Origin: CAYNLG01 sp964397995
GTDB lineage: Bacteria > Planctomycetota > Phycisphaerae > FEN-1346
NCBI GenBank assembly: GCA_964397995.1
Contig: CAYNLG010000002.1
Coordinates: forward strand, 1 to 64,000
Length of the DNA stretch: 64,000 bases
Direction of reading: 5' to 3'
Made by a program: the position numbers and the translations under genes. Each line of letters opens with the position of its first letter. The first letter of the stretch is position 1. Under the pieces are notes generated by a model. The model was given only the letters and a program-made list of their open reading frames with translations. It made no database searches and had not been told where the DNA came from. Of this stretch, positions 23,941-32,634 are shown piece by piece.

Positions 23941-25286
23941 TTCGCCCCCCGGGCCTGCCGGCCGCTGCGGGCGCCGCCCCGCAAGTCGACCGCGATGACC
24001 GTCGCGTACGGGTCCGGCCGCGCGGGCCGGGACAGACTCACCCGGCCGCCCTCGGCGGTGAGGGTGGAGGACCCGCCGGGGAAGCCGACGCCGCCGTCGA
24101 GGGCGCGGATGCCGCTGACGGTGCCCGGCAGGCCGCCGACCTCGAGGGTGCCCTCGTCGGGCCAGGAGAAGATGTGCAGGTAGAGCGTGTCGCCCTTGAC
24201 GGTGCAGCGGCCGTCGAAAGGCGGCGCGGCAAAGGGGCTGGCGGTGGTGCCGTAGACGGCCTCGCCGTTGACCTTGAGCCACCGGCCCATCTCGCGGAGG
24301 CGGACGGCGGATTCCTCGGGGATGACGCCCTCGGCGGTCGGGCCGACGTTCAGCAGGAAGTTCCCACCCTTGGAAGCGATGTCGATGAGCTTGCGGACGA
24401 GGTCCCGGGTGCTCTTCCACCGGGTGTCGTGCTTGGAGTACCCCCAGGTGCCGTTGATGGTCATGCAGGTCTCCCAGAGGCGGCCCTCGACCTTGGCCTT
24501 CGGGATGTTCTGCTCGGGGGTCTCGTAGTCGCCGTCGTCGCGCTTGCGTTTGCCGACACGGTTGTTGATGACGATGTCGTTCTGCAGGCCGCGCACGTAC
24601 GCGTACAGGTCGCGCCCGCGGGCCTGGTCCCACTCCTTGATCCACTCGCCGTCGAACCAGAGGACGCCCAGCGGCCCGTACCGCGTCACCAGCTCCTCCA
24701 GCTGCGCCTTCATGAACACGGTGAACCGGTCCATCTCCTCCTTCTGCCACGGCCGGTACCAGTCCATGATGGAGTGGTAGAAGCCGAACCGGATGGCCCG
24801 CGCGCGGCAGGCGTCGGCCAGGTCCTTCATGGGGTCGTGCTTCCACGGGGTGGCGTCGACGACGTCGTAGTCGGTGTGGGCGGAGTCGAACATCGAGAAG
24901 CCGTCGTGATGCTTGGAGGTGATGACCATGTACCGCATGCCGGCGTCGCGGGCCAGGTCGGCCCAGGCGTCGGCGTCGAACTTGACGGGATGGAACCGGT
25001 CGGCGAGCGGGGCGTATGCCTCGACCGGGATCTTCGCCTTGTGCATGATCCACTCGGCAATGCCCTTGATGGGCTGGCCGTTCCACTCGCCGGCGGGGAC
25101 GGCGTAGATGCCCCAGTGGATGAACATGCCGAACTTGGCGTCGCGCCACCACTGGGTGCGCGGCGAGGTGAGGGGGTCGTCGTCCAGCGGGTACGTCGCC
25201 TCGGCCCCGCGGGCCGGCGCCGCCGCGAGCGCCGCCGCCAGGACCAGCGCCCCGGCCGCCAGGGTCCACCGTGTCGCGTTCGTCAT
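23937..25286 (-). CDS. Alpha-L-fucosidase (GH29), secreted
   Basis: A 449-aa GH29 enzyme that removes terminal alpha-L-fucose from glycans. A signal peptide (about 1-28) is followed by the catalytic barrel with KFGMFIHWGIYAVPAGEWNG, SKHHDGFSMFDS and VLWFDGEW, which contains the nucleophile Asp. NFLLNVGPTAEG and a C-terminal beta domain complete it. The ATG at 25286 has GGAGG upstream; a GTG 6 bases earlier is an alternative. It lies in the middle of the glycan operon, 2 bases after the glycosyltransferase stop. Confidence 0.92.
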   Translation of the reverse strand: MTNATRWTLAAGALVLAAALAAAPARGAEATYPLDDDPLTSPRTQWWRDAKFGMFIHWGIYAVPAGEWNGQPIKGIAEWIMHKAKIPVEAYAPLADRFHPVKFDADAWADLARDAGMRYMVITSKHHDGFSMFDSAHTDYDVVDATPWKHDPMKDLADACRARAIRFGFYHSIMDWYRPWQKEEMDRFTVFMKAQLEELVTRYGPLGVLWFDGEWIKEWDQARGRDLYAYVRGLQNDIVINNRVGKRKRDDGDYETPEQNIPKAKVEGRLWETCMTINGTWGYSKHDTRWKSTRDLVRKLIDIASKGGNFLLNVGPTAEGVIPEESAVRLREMGRWLKVNGEAVYGTTASPFAAPPFDGRCTVKGDTLYLHIFSWPDEGTLEVGGLPGTVSGIRALDGGVGFPGGSSTLTAEGGRVSLSRPARPDPYATVIAVDLRGGARSGRQARGAK

Positions 25287-25288
25287 CG

Positions 25289-26026
25289 TCACCCTCCCTG
25301 CCCCTCGGTTCGCGCGAGTTCCCGGTCCATCACGCCCAGGTAGTGTCGCAGACGGACCCGGGGATCGTCCAGCCCTCCGCCGAAGGTCCGCGACGGGTCG
25401 ACGTAGACGAGCGTGATGGGCACCTCGCGGACCCGAAGCCCGGCCCCGGCCGCGCGGAGCCAGAACTGGAGCGGCATCGCGTAGCCCGTCTCGTCGAGCG
25501 CCAGGCCCGCCAGCGGCGCGACCCGGTACGCCTTGAACCCGCAGAAACTGTCCGTGAGCCGGTACGGCGTCACGCGGTTCAGCACCGCCGTGACCGCGAC
25601 GTTGACGCTCCGCCGCTCCTCCGGCACGGGCGTCTCGGTCAGGCTCTCCGGCAGGTACCGCGACCCGCTGATGACGTCGGCGTCGCCCCGGGCGGCTTCC
25701 TCCAGCATCACGCCGATGGTGGCCGGGTCGTGCTGCTCGTCGGCGTCGAGCGTCACGACCCACTCGAACGCCCGGTGGGCCGCGATGGCGAAGGCGTCGA
25801 TCAGGCTCTGCCCGTAGCCCTCGTTCGTGTCGTGGTGGTGGACCTCGACGAAAGGGTTGGCGTCCAGGATGGCGGCGCTTGAGTCGGTGGAGCCGTCGTC
25901 GATGGCCAGGACCTCCGGCGAGTAGCGGACCACCTGGCGGAGCACCGCCCCAAGGTGGTCCTGCTCGTTGTAGACCGGAATCGCGATAAGGGCGCGCACG
26001 CGTCTCCCCTGCTTCGGCCCCGTCAT
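25289..26026 (-). CDS. GT2-family glycosyltransferase (dolichol-phosphate mannosyltransferase-like)
   Basis: A 245-aa glycosyltransferase family 2 protein. The N-terminal nucleotide-sugar fold has ALIAIPVYNEQDHLGAVL, AIDDGSTDSSA and VTLDADEQHDP (DxD-like metal site). No C-terminal transmembrane helices are visible, so it is a soluble or peripheral enzyme. It is unusual to find a biosynthetic transferase between catabolic glycosidases; it may glycosylate a lipid carrier or protein. Start MTGPKQGRRVRALIA follows a weak ribosome site. Confidence 0.85.
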   Translation of the reverse strand: MTGPKQGRRVRALIAIPVYNEQDHLGAVLRQVVRYSPEVLAIDDGSTDSSAAILDANPFVEVHHHDTNEGYGQSLIDAFAIAAHRAFEWVVTLDADEQHDPATIGVMLEEAARGDADVISGSRYLPESLTETPVPEERRSVNVAVTAVLNRVTPYRLTDSFCGFKAYRVAPLAGLALDETGYAMPLQFWLRAAGAGLRVREVPITLVYVDPSRTFGGGLDDPRVRLRHYLGVMDRELARTEGQGG

Positions 26027-26076
26027 GGTAGACCGCGGGCGCGCCGGGGGTCAAGCGAGGCGCCGGTTCGCTTCGG

Positions 26077-27816
26077 TCAGCGGCGCGCCTTCGCGGGCCG
26101 CCCGAGCACGTCGTGCGCCAGGACCAGCAAGACGCTTGAGGTCCAGGTGTAGGCCCGGTCGCGGAGGCCCGCCCCGGTCAGGGCGTCGAAGTTCTCGGCG
26201 AAGCCCTCGCGGTCGCACAGGCGGCAGAAGCGCGAGGCGATGGTCCGGGCGAGCCGGTCCCGGCCAACCGCCCGGAGGCCGTCCACGACGAGCAGCGTCG
26301 AGGGGGCCCAGATCGGCCCGCGCCAGTAGCCGTCGGCCTCGTAGGCGGGGCTCTCCGGCCGCTCGGTCGCGAGGCCGTGGTCCGTCAGGTGCCCCCGGAG
26401 GCGCTTGACGAGCGCCGTGCGCACCGCCTGCGGCAGGCGCGTGCCGAGGACGATGGGCATGCACGGGACGAGACTGTCGCAGACGACCTCGTGGCCGTCG
26501 AGGGCGCGGCGGGCGATGAAGCGGTCCTCGCGCCAGAGCTCGTCCAGGAGGGCCTTGCGCAGAGCCGCGGCCTGGCCGCGCCGGCGCTCGGCGTCGCGCG
26601 TCCGCCGCAGCCGCTTCGCCACGTCCGCCAGCACCTCCAGCTGGACCGCCAGCACGGCCGCCAGGTCCGGCGCCTCCAGCGGCGCCCCGGCGTCGAACAT
26701 CGTCGAGTTGTCCCAGCCGGAATCGTTGCCGTGGAGGTAGTGCGGCAAGGCGTGGCCGGGGAGGCGGCGGTGGGTGAGCCACCAGTCGGCCTGCCGCCCC
26801 AGGGCCTCGTAGAGGGCCCGGAGCTTGCGGCCGCGGAAGACCTTCGGGGCCTTCTTCAGGCAGTACCGGAGGGCCCAGCCGTGGACGGGCGGCTTCGAGT
26901 AGTTGAAATGCATCAGCGAGGCGTTCAGGGCGTCCGGGTACGCCCCGTGCGCGTCCTGATGGTCGGCCATGACCATCATCTGGTCCCAGGCCAGGGCCCC
27001 GTGGCCGCCGGCCGCCAGGGCCATCGCGTTGAAGCAGTGGTCCCAGGACCAGACGTTGTCCATGTGGCGTTTGCTCATGAGCATGGCGGGCCGCCGCAAG
27101 TGCCCGCCCGGCCCCGCCACCGCGCTCCAGTTCAGGTAGGCCGCGCGCGCCCGGGCCGCGGCGAGGGGCGGCGGGACGTCGGGGGTGCGCTGGAGGAACC
27201 GCTCGAAGTCCCGGGCGGCCTCGGCCTGGCACCGGCCAAAGGGCCGGCGCCGCGGCGGGGCCCACGTGCTCGTGAACCGGTCGACGGCCGTCTCGAACGT
27301 GCCGTCGTCGCCGGGCGTCAGGCGGACGACGACACGGCGGCAGGTGTCGGTCTCCCACGGGGCGTCGAGCTCCAGGCCGCCGGCCAGCCGCTCGAACCCG
27401 AACCGGCACGCCTGGCCGCGCGCGTTGACGATGAGGCGGCCCTCGCCGTAACCGTGGGCCACCACCCCCGGCCGCACGGGAATCTCCAGCCGCAGGCCCG
27501 CGCCGCCGTCGCCGCGGACGCGGAGCGACTCGGTCTCGTCGAAGACGACCGTGACCGCCCCGCCCTCCGGGTCCGTCAGGACGAGGCGCGACGGCGTTGC
27601 CGCCGCCTCGTGCGGCACGCGCGCGGCGCCCCGCTCGGTGTCCACGCGGAAGACCTCGCGGTGGACGCCCGGGCGGCCGTGATGGACGCGCAGGTACAGG
27701 CCCTCGCCAAGGGGCTCGGCCCGCGGCAGGAAGGAGACGAACGCGCCGAAGCGGCTGAACGGGAAGATGCGAAGGTCGAACGGCACGTCGGCGGCACGCG
27801 TCGGTGCGGGGCTCAT
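26077..27816 (-). CDS. (alpha/alpha)6-barrel glycosidase, GH63/mannosylglycerate hydrolase-like
   Basis: A 579-aa glycosidase. After a beta-rich N-terminal domain, the barrel includes DNVWSWDHCFNAMALAAGG, HGNDSGWDNSTMFDAG (catalytic acid region) and EADGYWRGPIWAPS, all typical of GH63-type glucosidases and mannosylglycerate hydrolases. No signal peptide is evident, so it probably acts inside the cell on imported oligosaccharides. Its ATG overlaps the GH52 stop by 4 bases (ATGA). The exact substrate cannot be read from sequence. Confidence 0.8.
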   Translation of the reverse strand: MSPAPTRAADVPFDLRIFPFSRFGAFVSFLPRAEPLGEGLYLRVHHGRPGVHREVFRVDTERGAARVPHEAAATPSRLVLTDPEGGAVTVVFDETESLRVRGDGGAGLRLEIPVRPGVVAHGYGEGRLIVNARGQACRFGFERLAGGLELDAPWETDTCRRVVVRLTPGDDGTFETAVDRFTSTWAPPRRRPFGRCQAEAARDFERFLQRTPDVPPPLAAARARAAYLNWSAVAGPGGHLRRPAMLMSKRHMDNVWSWDHCFNAMALAAGGHGALAWDQMMVMADHQDAHGAYPDALNASLMHFNYSKPPVHGWALRYCLKKAPKVFRGRKLRALYEALGRQADWWLTHRRLPGHALPHYLHGNDSGWDNSTMFDAGAPLEAPDLAAVLAVQLEVLADVAKRLRRTRDAERRRGQAAALRKALLDELWREDRFIARRALDGHEVVCDSLVPCMPIVLGTRLPQAVRTALVKRLRGHLTDHGLATERPESPAYEADGYWRGPIWAPSTLLVVDGLRAVGRDRLARTIASRFCRLCDREGFAENFDALTGAGLRDRAYTWTSSVLLVLAHDVLGRPAKARR

Positions 27817-29972
27817 CGGTCGGTCTCCTCATGGCGACCGGTGGGGCGGGGCATGGTCCAGAGCGCGGCCGTCACCATCCGCGGGTAGTACGACCCGCCG
27901 CGCACCGTCTCGGTGTCGGCGTTCACCTGGTCGGAGAGGGTGACCTCGGCGGCCGCGCCCTGGAGCCACCGGGCCAGGGCCGGGAGCAGCGTGGGGTACG
28001 CGGCGGCCAGGTCGACGCCGAAGACCTCCTCCAGGACCCAGAGGCAGAGGATGGCCTTCGAGGGCCACGTGTTGGCCGAGCCGCTGGAGAGCCGCAGGCC
28101 GCCACCGGCGGCGTCGATGCACCGCCCCGGCACGAGGCACGTCCGCGCGTGCCGCCGGAGCAGGTCCATGAGCAGGGCAAAGTCGGCCATGCGCCGGTCG
28201 AGGCCCAGCCACGCCGGAACGGCCAGCGGCTCCAGGGCCGCCACCAGGTAGCCCGCGTCGGGCTCGAGGACGTTGGCGGGGAAGGCGTCGCGGCCGGTGT
28301 CAAAGCGGTCGGCCAGCGCGCGGGCGGTGCGTGCGGCAAAGGCCGCGGCCCGGGCGGCCTCGCCCGAGAGGCCGAGCCGGTCGAAGACGGCCTCCAGCAC
28401 CAGGCACGCCGCCCACGTCTTCACCGCCACGTACAGGTTGCCGCGCGCCGCCTTCAGGCTCGCATCGAGGGCGTCATAGGTGGTGATCTCGTGGCTGGTG
28501 CCGCACCGGGTGCTCTCGGCGGCCAGGAGGCCGTCGCGGTCGCCCGCGTCGGGGGCGTCGCGGCGCTCCAGGCTGAGGAGGAGGTCGCGGAAGGTCTCGG
28601 TAGCGCTCCGGGCCCACCCGAGGCTGCCCCCCGCCAGGGCATAGCCGCCGAACCCGTAGACGCCGTTCAGGACCTGCTCGGTGGTCATGTGGGTGTAGAA
28701 GGCGTGACCGGTCACCTCGTAGCCGCCGCGGCCGGGGGGCGACCACGCCGTGTAACTGCCCATGTCGTGGCAGAAGGCCAACCCGCCGGGGAAGGTCTCG
28801 CCCGGCCGGTCGGCGAAGCGGACGCGGTCGTGGTAGGCGTACCGCTCGCGGTACAGGTCCATGATGACGCGGACGACCCAGGGCATGCGGGCGAGTTCCC
28901 AGGGCAGGTGGTCGACGGCCAGGTCGAGGGTGTTGCGCCAGGCGAACTGGCCCTCGTTCACGCTGTAGTAGTACCGGCCGTCCTCGTCGGCCAGAAGCTG
29001 GGCGTTCGCGTCGTAGCCGCGCACCGCCTGGGCGAAGATCTGCCGCTTCACGGGGTCGGGGCACCGCGCGCGGACATCGGCGTCGAAGGCCTCGCACCGG
29101 GCGATGAGGGCGTCGGCCTCGCGGAGGACGGCATAGGCGGCGCCCTCCGGGCAGGGCCCGTCGCGGGTATAGGCGTAGACGGCTTCGACGCCGGGCGAGA
29201 CGGGGCCGGGCTTGTAGAAGGCGAAGGCGGCGCGGAGGGTCTCGCGGGCGCGGGGCGCGATCCGCCGCAGCACGCCGCCCTCCCCGCCCGCACAGTGGGC
29301 CACGGGCTGGCCCGCCTCGACGGCCTCGGCAATGAAGTTCTCGCGGACGGTGAAGACGCGGCCGGGCTCGGCCACGGCCCCAAGGGCCCAGTCGTTCGAG
29401 AGCCCCACGCCGCACAGCCGCTCCCCGGTCGTCCAGTCCAGGACGCGCATCTTGCGGGCCCAGTACGCCAGGCCCAGGAAGGCCGTGGCCTCGCGGTCGG
29501 AGGCGGTGTTGTCGACCTCCAGCTCCAGCAGGATGGCCGGCACCAGGGCCTCGGTCAGTTCCTCGCCCGTGGCCGGGTCGGGGATGGCGGGGTGCGGCGT
29601 ATAGACGCGGAAGGTGAAGTCCGGGGCCTCGTAGGTGTCGACACAGGCCGAGAGGCGCCGGGTGATCTCCTCCGGCGGGACGAACCGCCAGCGGTCGCGG
29701 ATCCGGTTCGGCCGGTGCTCGGGCGGAAGCTCGTCCGCCTCGGCCGCCCAGGCCGCCTCCGCGTCCCAGGCCCGCGAGAAGGGCAGCATCCGGACGGTGC
29801 CGCGCCCCCGGCCGACCGCGACGAGCAGGTCGCCGACCTCCTCCACCTTTACGGCCTCGCGGTCGATGCTCACGCCGCGCCCCGGCAGGCCGAACGTCAG
29901 GCTGGCCCACGCGCCGACGGGACCGTGATGGGTCATGAAGAAGGGACAGGGCGGCTCAGGCGTGTGGGGCAT
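27813..29972 (-). CDS. GH52 family glycosidase (beta-xylosidase type)
   Basis: A 719-aa GH52 protein, similar in length and order of motifs to Geobacillus XynB-type beta-xylosidases. N-terminal FMTHHGPVGAWASLTFGLPG, the nucleophile-containing VNEGQFAWRNTLDLAVD and the acid/base region EITTYDALDASLKAARGNLY are present, together with a late SGSANTWPSK. It probably releases xylose from xylo-oligosaccharides inside the cell (no signal peptide). GGAGG lies 4 bases before the ATG. It follows the small membrane-protein gene by 46 bases in the same operon. Confidence 0.9.
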   Translation of the reverse strand: MPHTPEPPCPFFMTHHGPVGAWASLTFGLPGRGVSIDREAVKVEEVGDLLVAVGRGRGTVRMLPFSRAWDAEAAWAAEADELPPEHRPNRIRDRWRFVPPEEITRRLSACVDTYEAPDFTFRVYTPHPAIPDPATGEELTEALVPAILLELEVDNTASDREATAFLGLAYWARKMRVLDWTTGERLCGVGLSNDWALGAVAEPGRVFTVRENFIAEAVEAGQPVAHCAGGEGGVLRRIAPRARETLRAAFAFYKPGPVSPGVEAVYAYTRDGPCPEGAAYAVLREADALIARCEAFDADVRARCPDPVKRQIFAQAVRGYDANAQLLADEDGRYYYSVNEGQFAWRNTLDLAVDHLPWELARMPWVVRVIMDLYRERYAYHDRVRFADRPGETFPGGLAFCHDMGSYTAWSPPGRGGYEVTGHAFYTHMTTEQVLNGVYGFGGYALAGGSLGWARSATETFRDLLLSLERRDAPDAGDRDGLLAAESTRCGTSHEITTYDALDASLKAARGNLYVAVKTWAACLVLEAVFDRLGLSGEAARAAAFAARTARALADRFDTGRDAFPANVLEPDAGYLVAALEPLAVPAWLGLDRRMADFALLMDLLRRHARTCLVPGRCIDAAGGGLRLSSGSANTWPSKAILCLWVLEEVFGVDLAAAYPTLLPALARWLQGAAAEVTLSDQVNADTETVRGGSYYPRMVTAALWTMPRPTGRHEETDR

Positions 29973-30018
29973 GGAGCCTCCGTGCGTGGCGGCCGCCGGA
30001 CACGCGCGCCGGGGCCGG

Positions 30019-30525
30019 CTACCACCCCGAGATGGCGTTCATGATCGGGCCGGCGAAGAAGACAAACATCATCAGCAGCAACAGGGCGAAGAAGGCGAAG
30101 AGGCCCGCGTACCCGTAAAGCTGCCAGACGCGGGTTCCCAGGGCCTTCCAGTAGTTCTTCCGCCGCCCGAACGAGTAGACGAGCTGGCCGACGACCAGGC
30201 ACTCCAGGACGAGGCCGGCCAGGACGACGGTCCGGAGCAGAAAGTCGCCCGGCTCCGACAGGACAAGCAGCACGATGCCGCCCCACGTCGCGACGCACGT
30301 CAGGACGGCCGTGACGATGGCGACGGGCCAGCGCCAGAGGTTGGCGGCGGCGGCGGCGATGCACATGCCGTACGGGTAGAAGAGGGCCGCCAGGAACCAG
30401 TGCCACGTCGCCAGCGGGATCGGCTTGCCGCGCTTCACCCGTTCGCTGCGCGGTTGCTTGTAGCCGTCGGCGGCCGTCTTCAGGACGACGCCGTGCACGG
30501 TTCGCCCCCGGCGGCGAGCAGCCAT
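30019..30525 (-). CDS. Four-helix membrane protein of unknown function
   Basis: A 168-aa protein with a basic cytoplasmic N-terminus and four predicted transmembrane segments (about 40-60, 66-86, 92-115, 138-162). No conserved domain is recognised. It is the first gene after the promoter at 30614-30642 and thus leads the glycan operon. It might support uptake or envelope stress, but nothing in the sequence shows this. Start ATG at 30525 has GGAG upstream. Confidence 0.65.
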   Translation of the reverse strand: MAARRRGRTVHGVVLKTAADGYKQPRSERVKRGKPIPLATWHWFLAALFYPYGMCIAAAAANLWRWPVAIVTAVLTCVATWGGIVLLVLSEPGDFLLRTVVLAGLVLECLVVGQLVYSFGRRKNYWKALGTRVWQLYGYAGLFAFFALLLLMMFVFFAGPIMNAISGW

Positions 30526-30613
30526 CCCCGTCTCCTCGGCTGGGGCCCGCACCGGCGCGGACCCGTTCCATGACAGGCACCGGCCGCACACCACCGCGAC
30601 CGACACGGGCGCA

Positions 30614-30642
30614 AGTATGCCCGTACGCCGCGGGGGCGTCAA
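30614..30642 (-). promoter_or_regulatory. Promoter of the glycan-degradation operon
   Basis: TTGACG (complement of 30637-30642) and CATACT (complement of 30614-30619) are 17 bases apart. No other strong promoter is seen before 20634, so this may drive all eight genes. Confidence 0.55.
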
Positions 30643-30695
30643 GCGAATCGCGTCGGCTTTCCGGGCGCGGCCGGGGCGCGCCCCGGCCCGGGCCG

Positions 30696-31085
30696 CTAGG
30701 CCAGCGCCTGGCGTGCGGCGTCCGGGTCGTCCGTCCGCACCACCAGCAGGGCACTGCCGCGACCGGCGTCGCCCGACCCGTAGATGTACTGGATGTTGAT
30801 GCCCGACTCGCCGAGGCGGACGGCCACCCGCTCCAGCGCCCCCGGCTCGTCCGGCAGGGCCACGAGGAGCACCCCCTGAGCGATGTGGCAGAGCCCCGCG
30901 TGCTGCAGGGCGCCGCGGGCGGCGTCCGGGTCGCTCACCACGAGGCGGATCGTCGACATGTCCGAGGCTTCCGAGACGGACATGGCCCGGATGTTCACCC
31001 CGGCCTGGGCCAGGGCCCGGCAGACGCGGGCGAGCTGGCCGGGCTGGTTTTCCATCGTCACGCTGAGCTGAATCGCTTTCTCCAT
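30696..31085 (-). CDS. Tandem ACT-domain amino-acid-binding protein
   Basis: A 129-aa protein made of two ACT domains (about 5-65 and 70-129), with LSVTMENQPGQLARVCRALA and LLVALPDEPGALERVAVRLG as the characteristic binding loops. Stand-alone tandem ACT proteins bind amino acids and act as regulatory subunits. A likely TATAAT (complement of 31121-31126) lies upstream. It is divergent from tldD and separated from the glycan operon by 170 bases. Confidence 0.9.
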   Translation of the reverse strand: MEKAIQLSVTMENQPGQLARVCRALAQAGVNIRAMSVSEASDMSTIRLVVSDPDAARGALQHAGLCHIAQGVLLVALPDEPGALERVAVRLGESGINIQYIYGSGDAGRGSALLVVRTDDPDAARQALA

Positions 31086-31250
31086 CTGCTACCTCCAGGC
31101 TGCGTGAAGGGGTCCCTCCCATTATATCGGCCGGGCCGGCCCGGTCCATCGGGCCGCCCGGGCGGAATTCGGAAAAGGCTTGTGCGGCGGCCCGGGATGG
31201 CGTATCCAGGGGGTCTTTCCGCCCCGCTGACCCTCGTAGGAGCGGTTCCC

Positions 31251-32618
31251 GTGAAGGACCGGATGACCGACGCCCTCAAGGCCGCCACGGCCGATTACTG
31301 CGAAATCCGCTTCGAGACCAACGACAAGACCCGCGTCGTGCTGCGCGGCGACGAGGTCGAGCACGTCGGCTCCAGCAAGGGGGCCGGCGGCCTGGTGCGG
31401 GCCTGCACGAAGGGCGGCTGGGCGGTGGCGACGTTCGACGACGCCAACGACCTGCCCCACTTCGTCCGCGAGGCCTGCGAGGCCGCCGCCCTCGTCGGCA
31501 ACGAGACTACCGAACTGGCCGACGTCGAGCCCATCGACGCCGCCATCGAGGCCGACCTGGTCCGCGACTTCCGCGGCGTTGCGCTCGACGAGAAGCTCGA
31601 CCTCGTGACCCACTATAACGCCCTCCTGCTGAAGGGCGACCCGGCGGTGGCCACCACGGCCACCTCCTACGGCGAGGCCTTCCGGACCGTCTGGTTCGCC
31701 AACACGCGGGGGAGCGTCTTCAGCGAGGAGCGGCCGTACGTGGTGCTGGTGCTCCGGGCGACCGCCAAGAACGGGTCCCTGGTCCAGCAGGCGCACGAGA
31801 GCTTCTCCTCGTCGCGCGACTTCGGGGCCGTCACCGGCCGCGAGGCCGACGCCGAGGCCGTCGCGAAGCGGGCCGCCGACCTGCTCAAGGCCCCGGCCTG
31901 TCCCGGCGGGGCGACAACGGTCGTCTGCGACCCGAAGCTGGCGGGCGTCTTCGCCCACGAGGCCTTCGGCCACCTCTCCGAAGCCGACCACCTCTACGAG
32001 AACCCGCCGATGCGCGACCTGATGCGCACCGGCCGCCAGATCGGCGTCAAGGCCCTCAGCATCGCCGACGAGGGCGCCCGCCCGGGTCTCATCGGCTCGG
32101 TCACCTACGACGACGAGGGCACGCCGGGCGGCAAGACGTACCTGATCAAGGAAGGCACCCTCGTCGGCCACCTCCACTCCCTCGAAACCGCCGCCAAGAT
32201 GGGCGAGGCCCCCACCGGCAACGCCCGCGCCATCAGCCGCCACTATCCCCCCATCGTCCGCATGACCAACACCTACATCGAGCCCGGCGACGTCCCGTTC
32301 GGCGAACTCCTTGCCGGCATCGACCGCGGGGTGTACGCGTGTGGCAACATCGGGGGGCAAACGATGCTGGAGCAGTTCACCTTCTCGGCGGCCTACGGGT
32401 ACCGCATCGAGAACGGCCAGGTGGGCGAGCTGGTGCGCGACGTCGTCCTCACGGGCAACGTCTTCGAGACGCTGAACCAGATGGACGCGTTCGGCGACGA
32501 CTTCGCCCTGTTCGAGATGGGGGGCGGGTGCGGCAAGGGAGGCCAGTCGCCGCTGCCCGTCACGTTCGGGTCCCCGCACATCCGCATCCGCGACGTCGTC
32601 ATCGGCGGTCGCGCGTAG
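31251..32618 (+). CDS. tldD: TldD metalloprotease subunit
   Basis: A 455-aa TldD, the zinc-peptidase subunit of the TldD/TldE heterodimer that trims unfolded or modified peptides such as RiPP precursors or antitoxins. The zinc motif is HEAFGH (HExxxH). GNARAISRHYPPIVRMTNTY and the C-terminal GGCGKGGQSPLPV are also typical. GTG at 31251 is preferred because AGGAG lies 8 bases before; an ATG at 31263 is the alternative. tldE follows after 16 bases. Confidence 0.92.
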   Translation: MKDRMTDALKAATADYCEIRFETNDKTRVVLRGDEVEHVGSSKGAGGLVRACTKGGWAVATFDDANDLPHFVREACEAAALVGNETTELADVEPIDAAIEADLVRDFRGVALDEKLDLVTHYNALLLKGDPAVATTATSYGEAFRTVWFANTRGSVFSEERPYVVLVLRATAKNGSLVQQAHESFSSSRDFGAVTGREADAEAVAKRAADLLKAPACPGGATTVVCDPKLAGVFAHEAFGHLSEADHLYENPPMRDLMRTGRQIGVKALSIADEGARPGLIGSVTYDDEGTPGGKTYLIKEGTLVGHLHSLETAAKMGEAPTGNARAISRHYPPIVRMTNTYIEPGDVPFGELLAGIDRGVYACGNIGGQTMLEQFTFSAAYGYRIENGQVGELVRDVVLTGNVFETLNQMDAFGDDFALFEMGGGCGKGGQSPLPVTFGSPHIRIRDVVIGGRA

Positions 32619-32634
32619 CCTCCAGGAGCCCATC

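Noticed and set aside
23937..26054. 705-codon frame joining the fucosidase with sequence antisense or out of frame in the glycosyltransferase
   Set aside because: The upstream part is a wrong-frame reading of the GT2 gene; the fucosidase signal peptide starts at 25286.
27804..30044. 746-codon plus-strand open frame
   Set aside because: Antisense to the GH52 gene, which has conserved catalytic motifs in its own frame.
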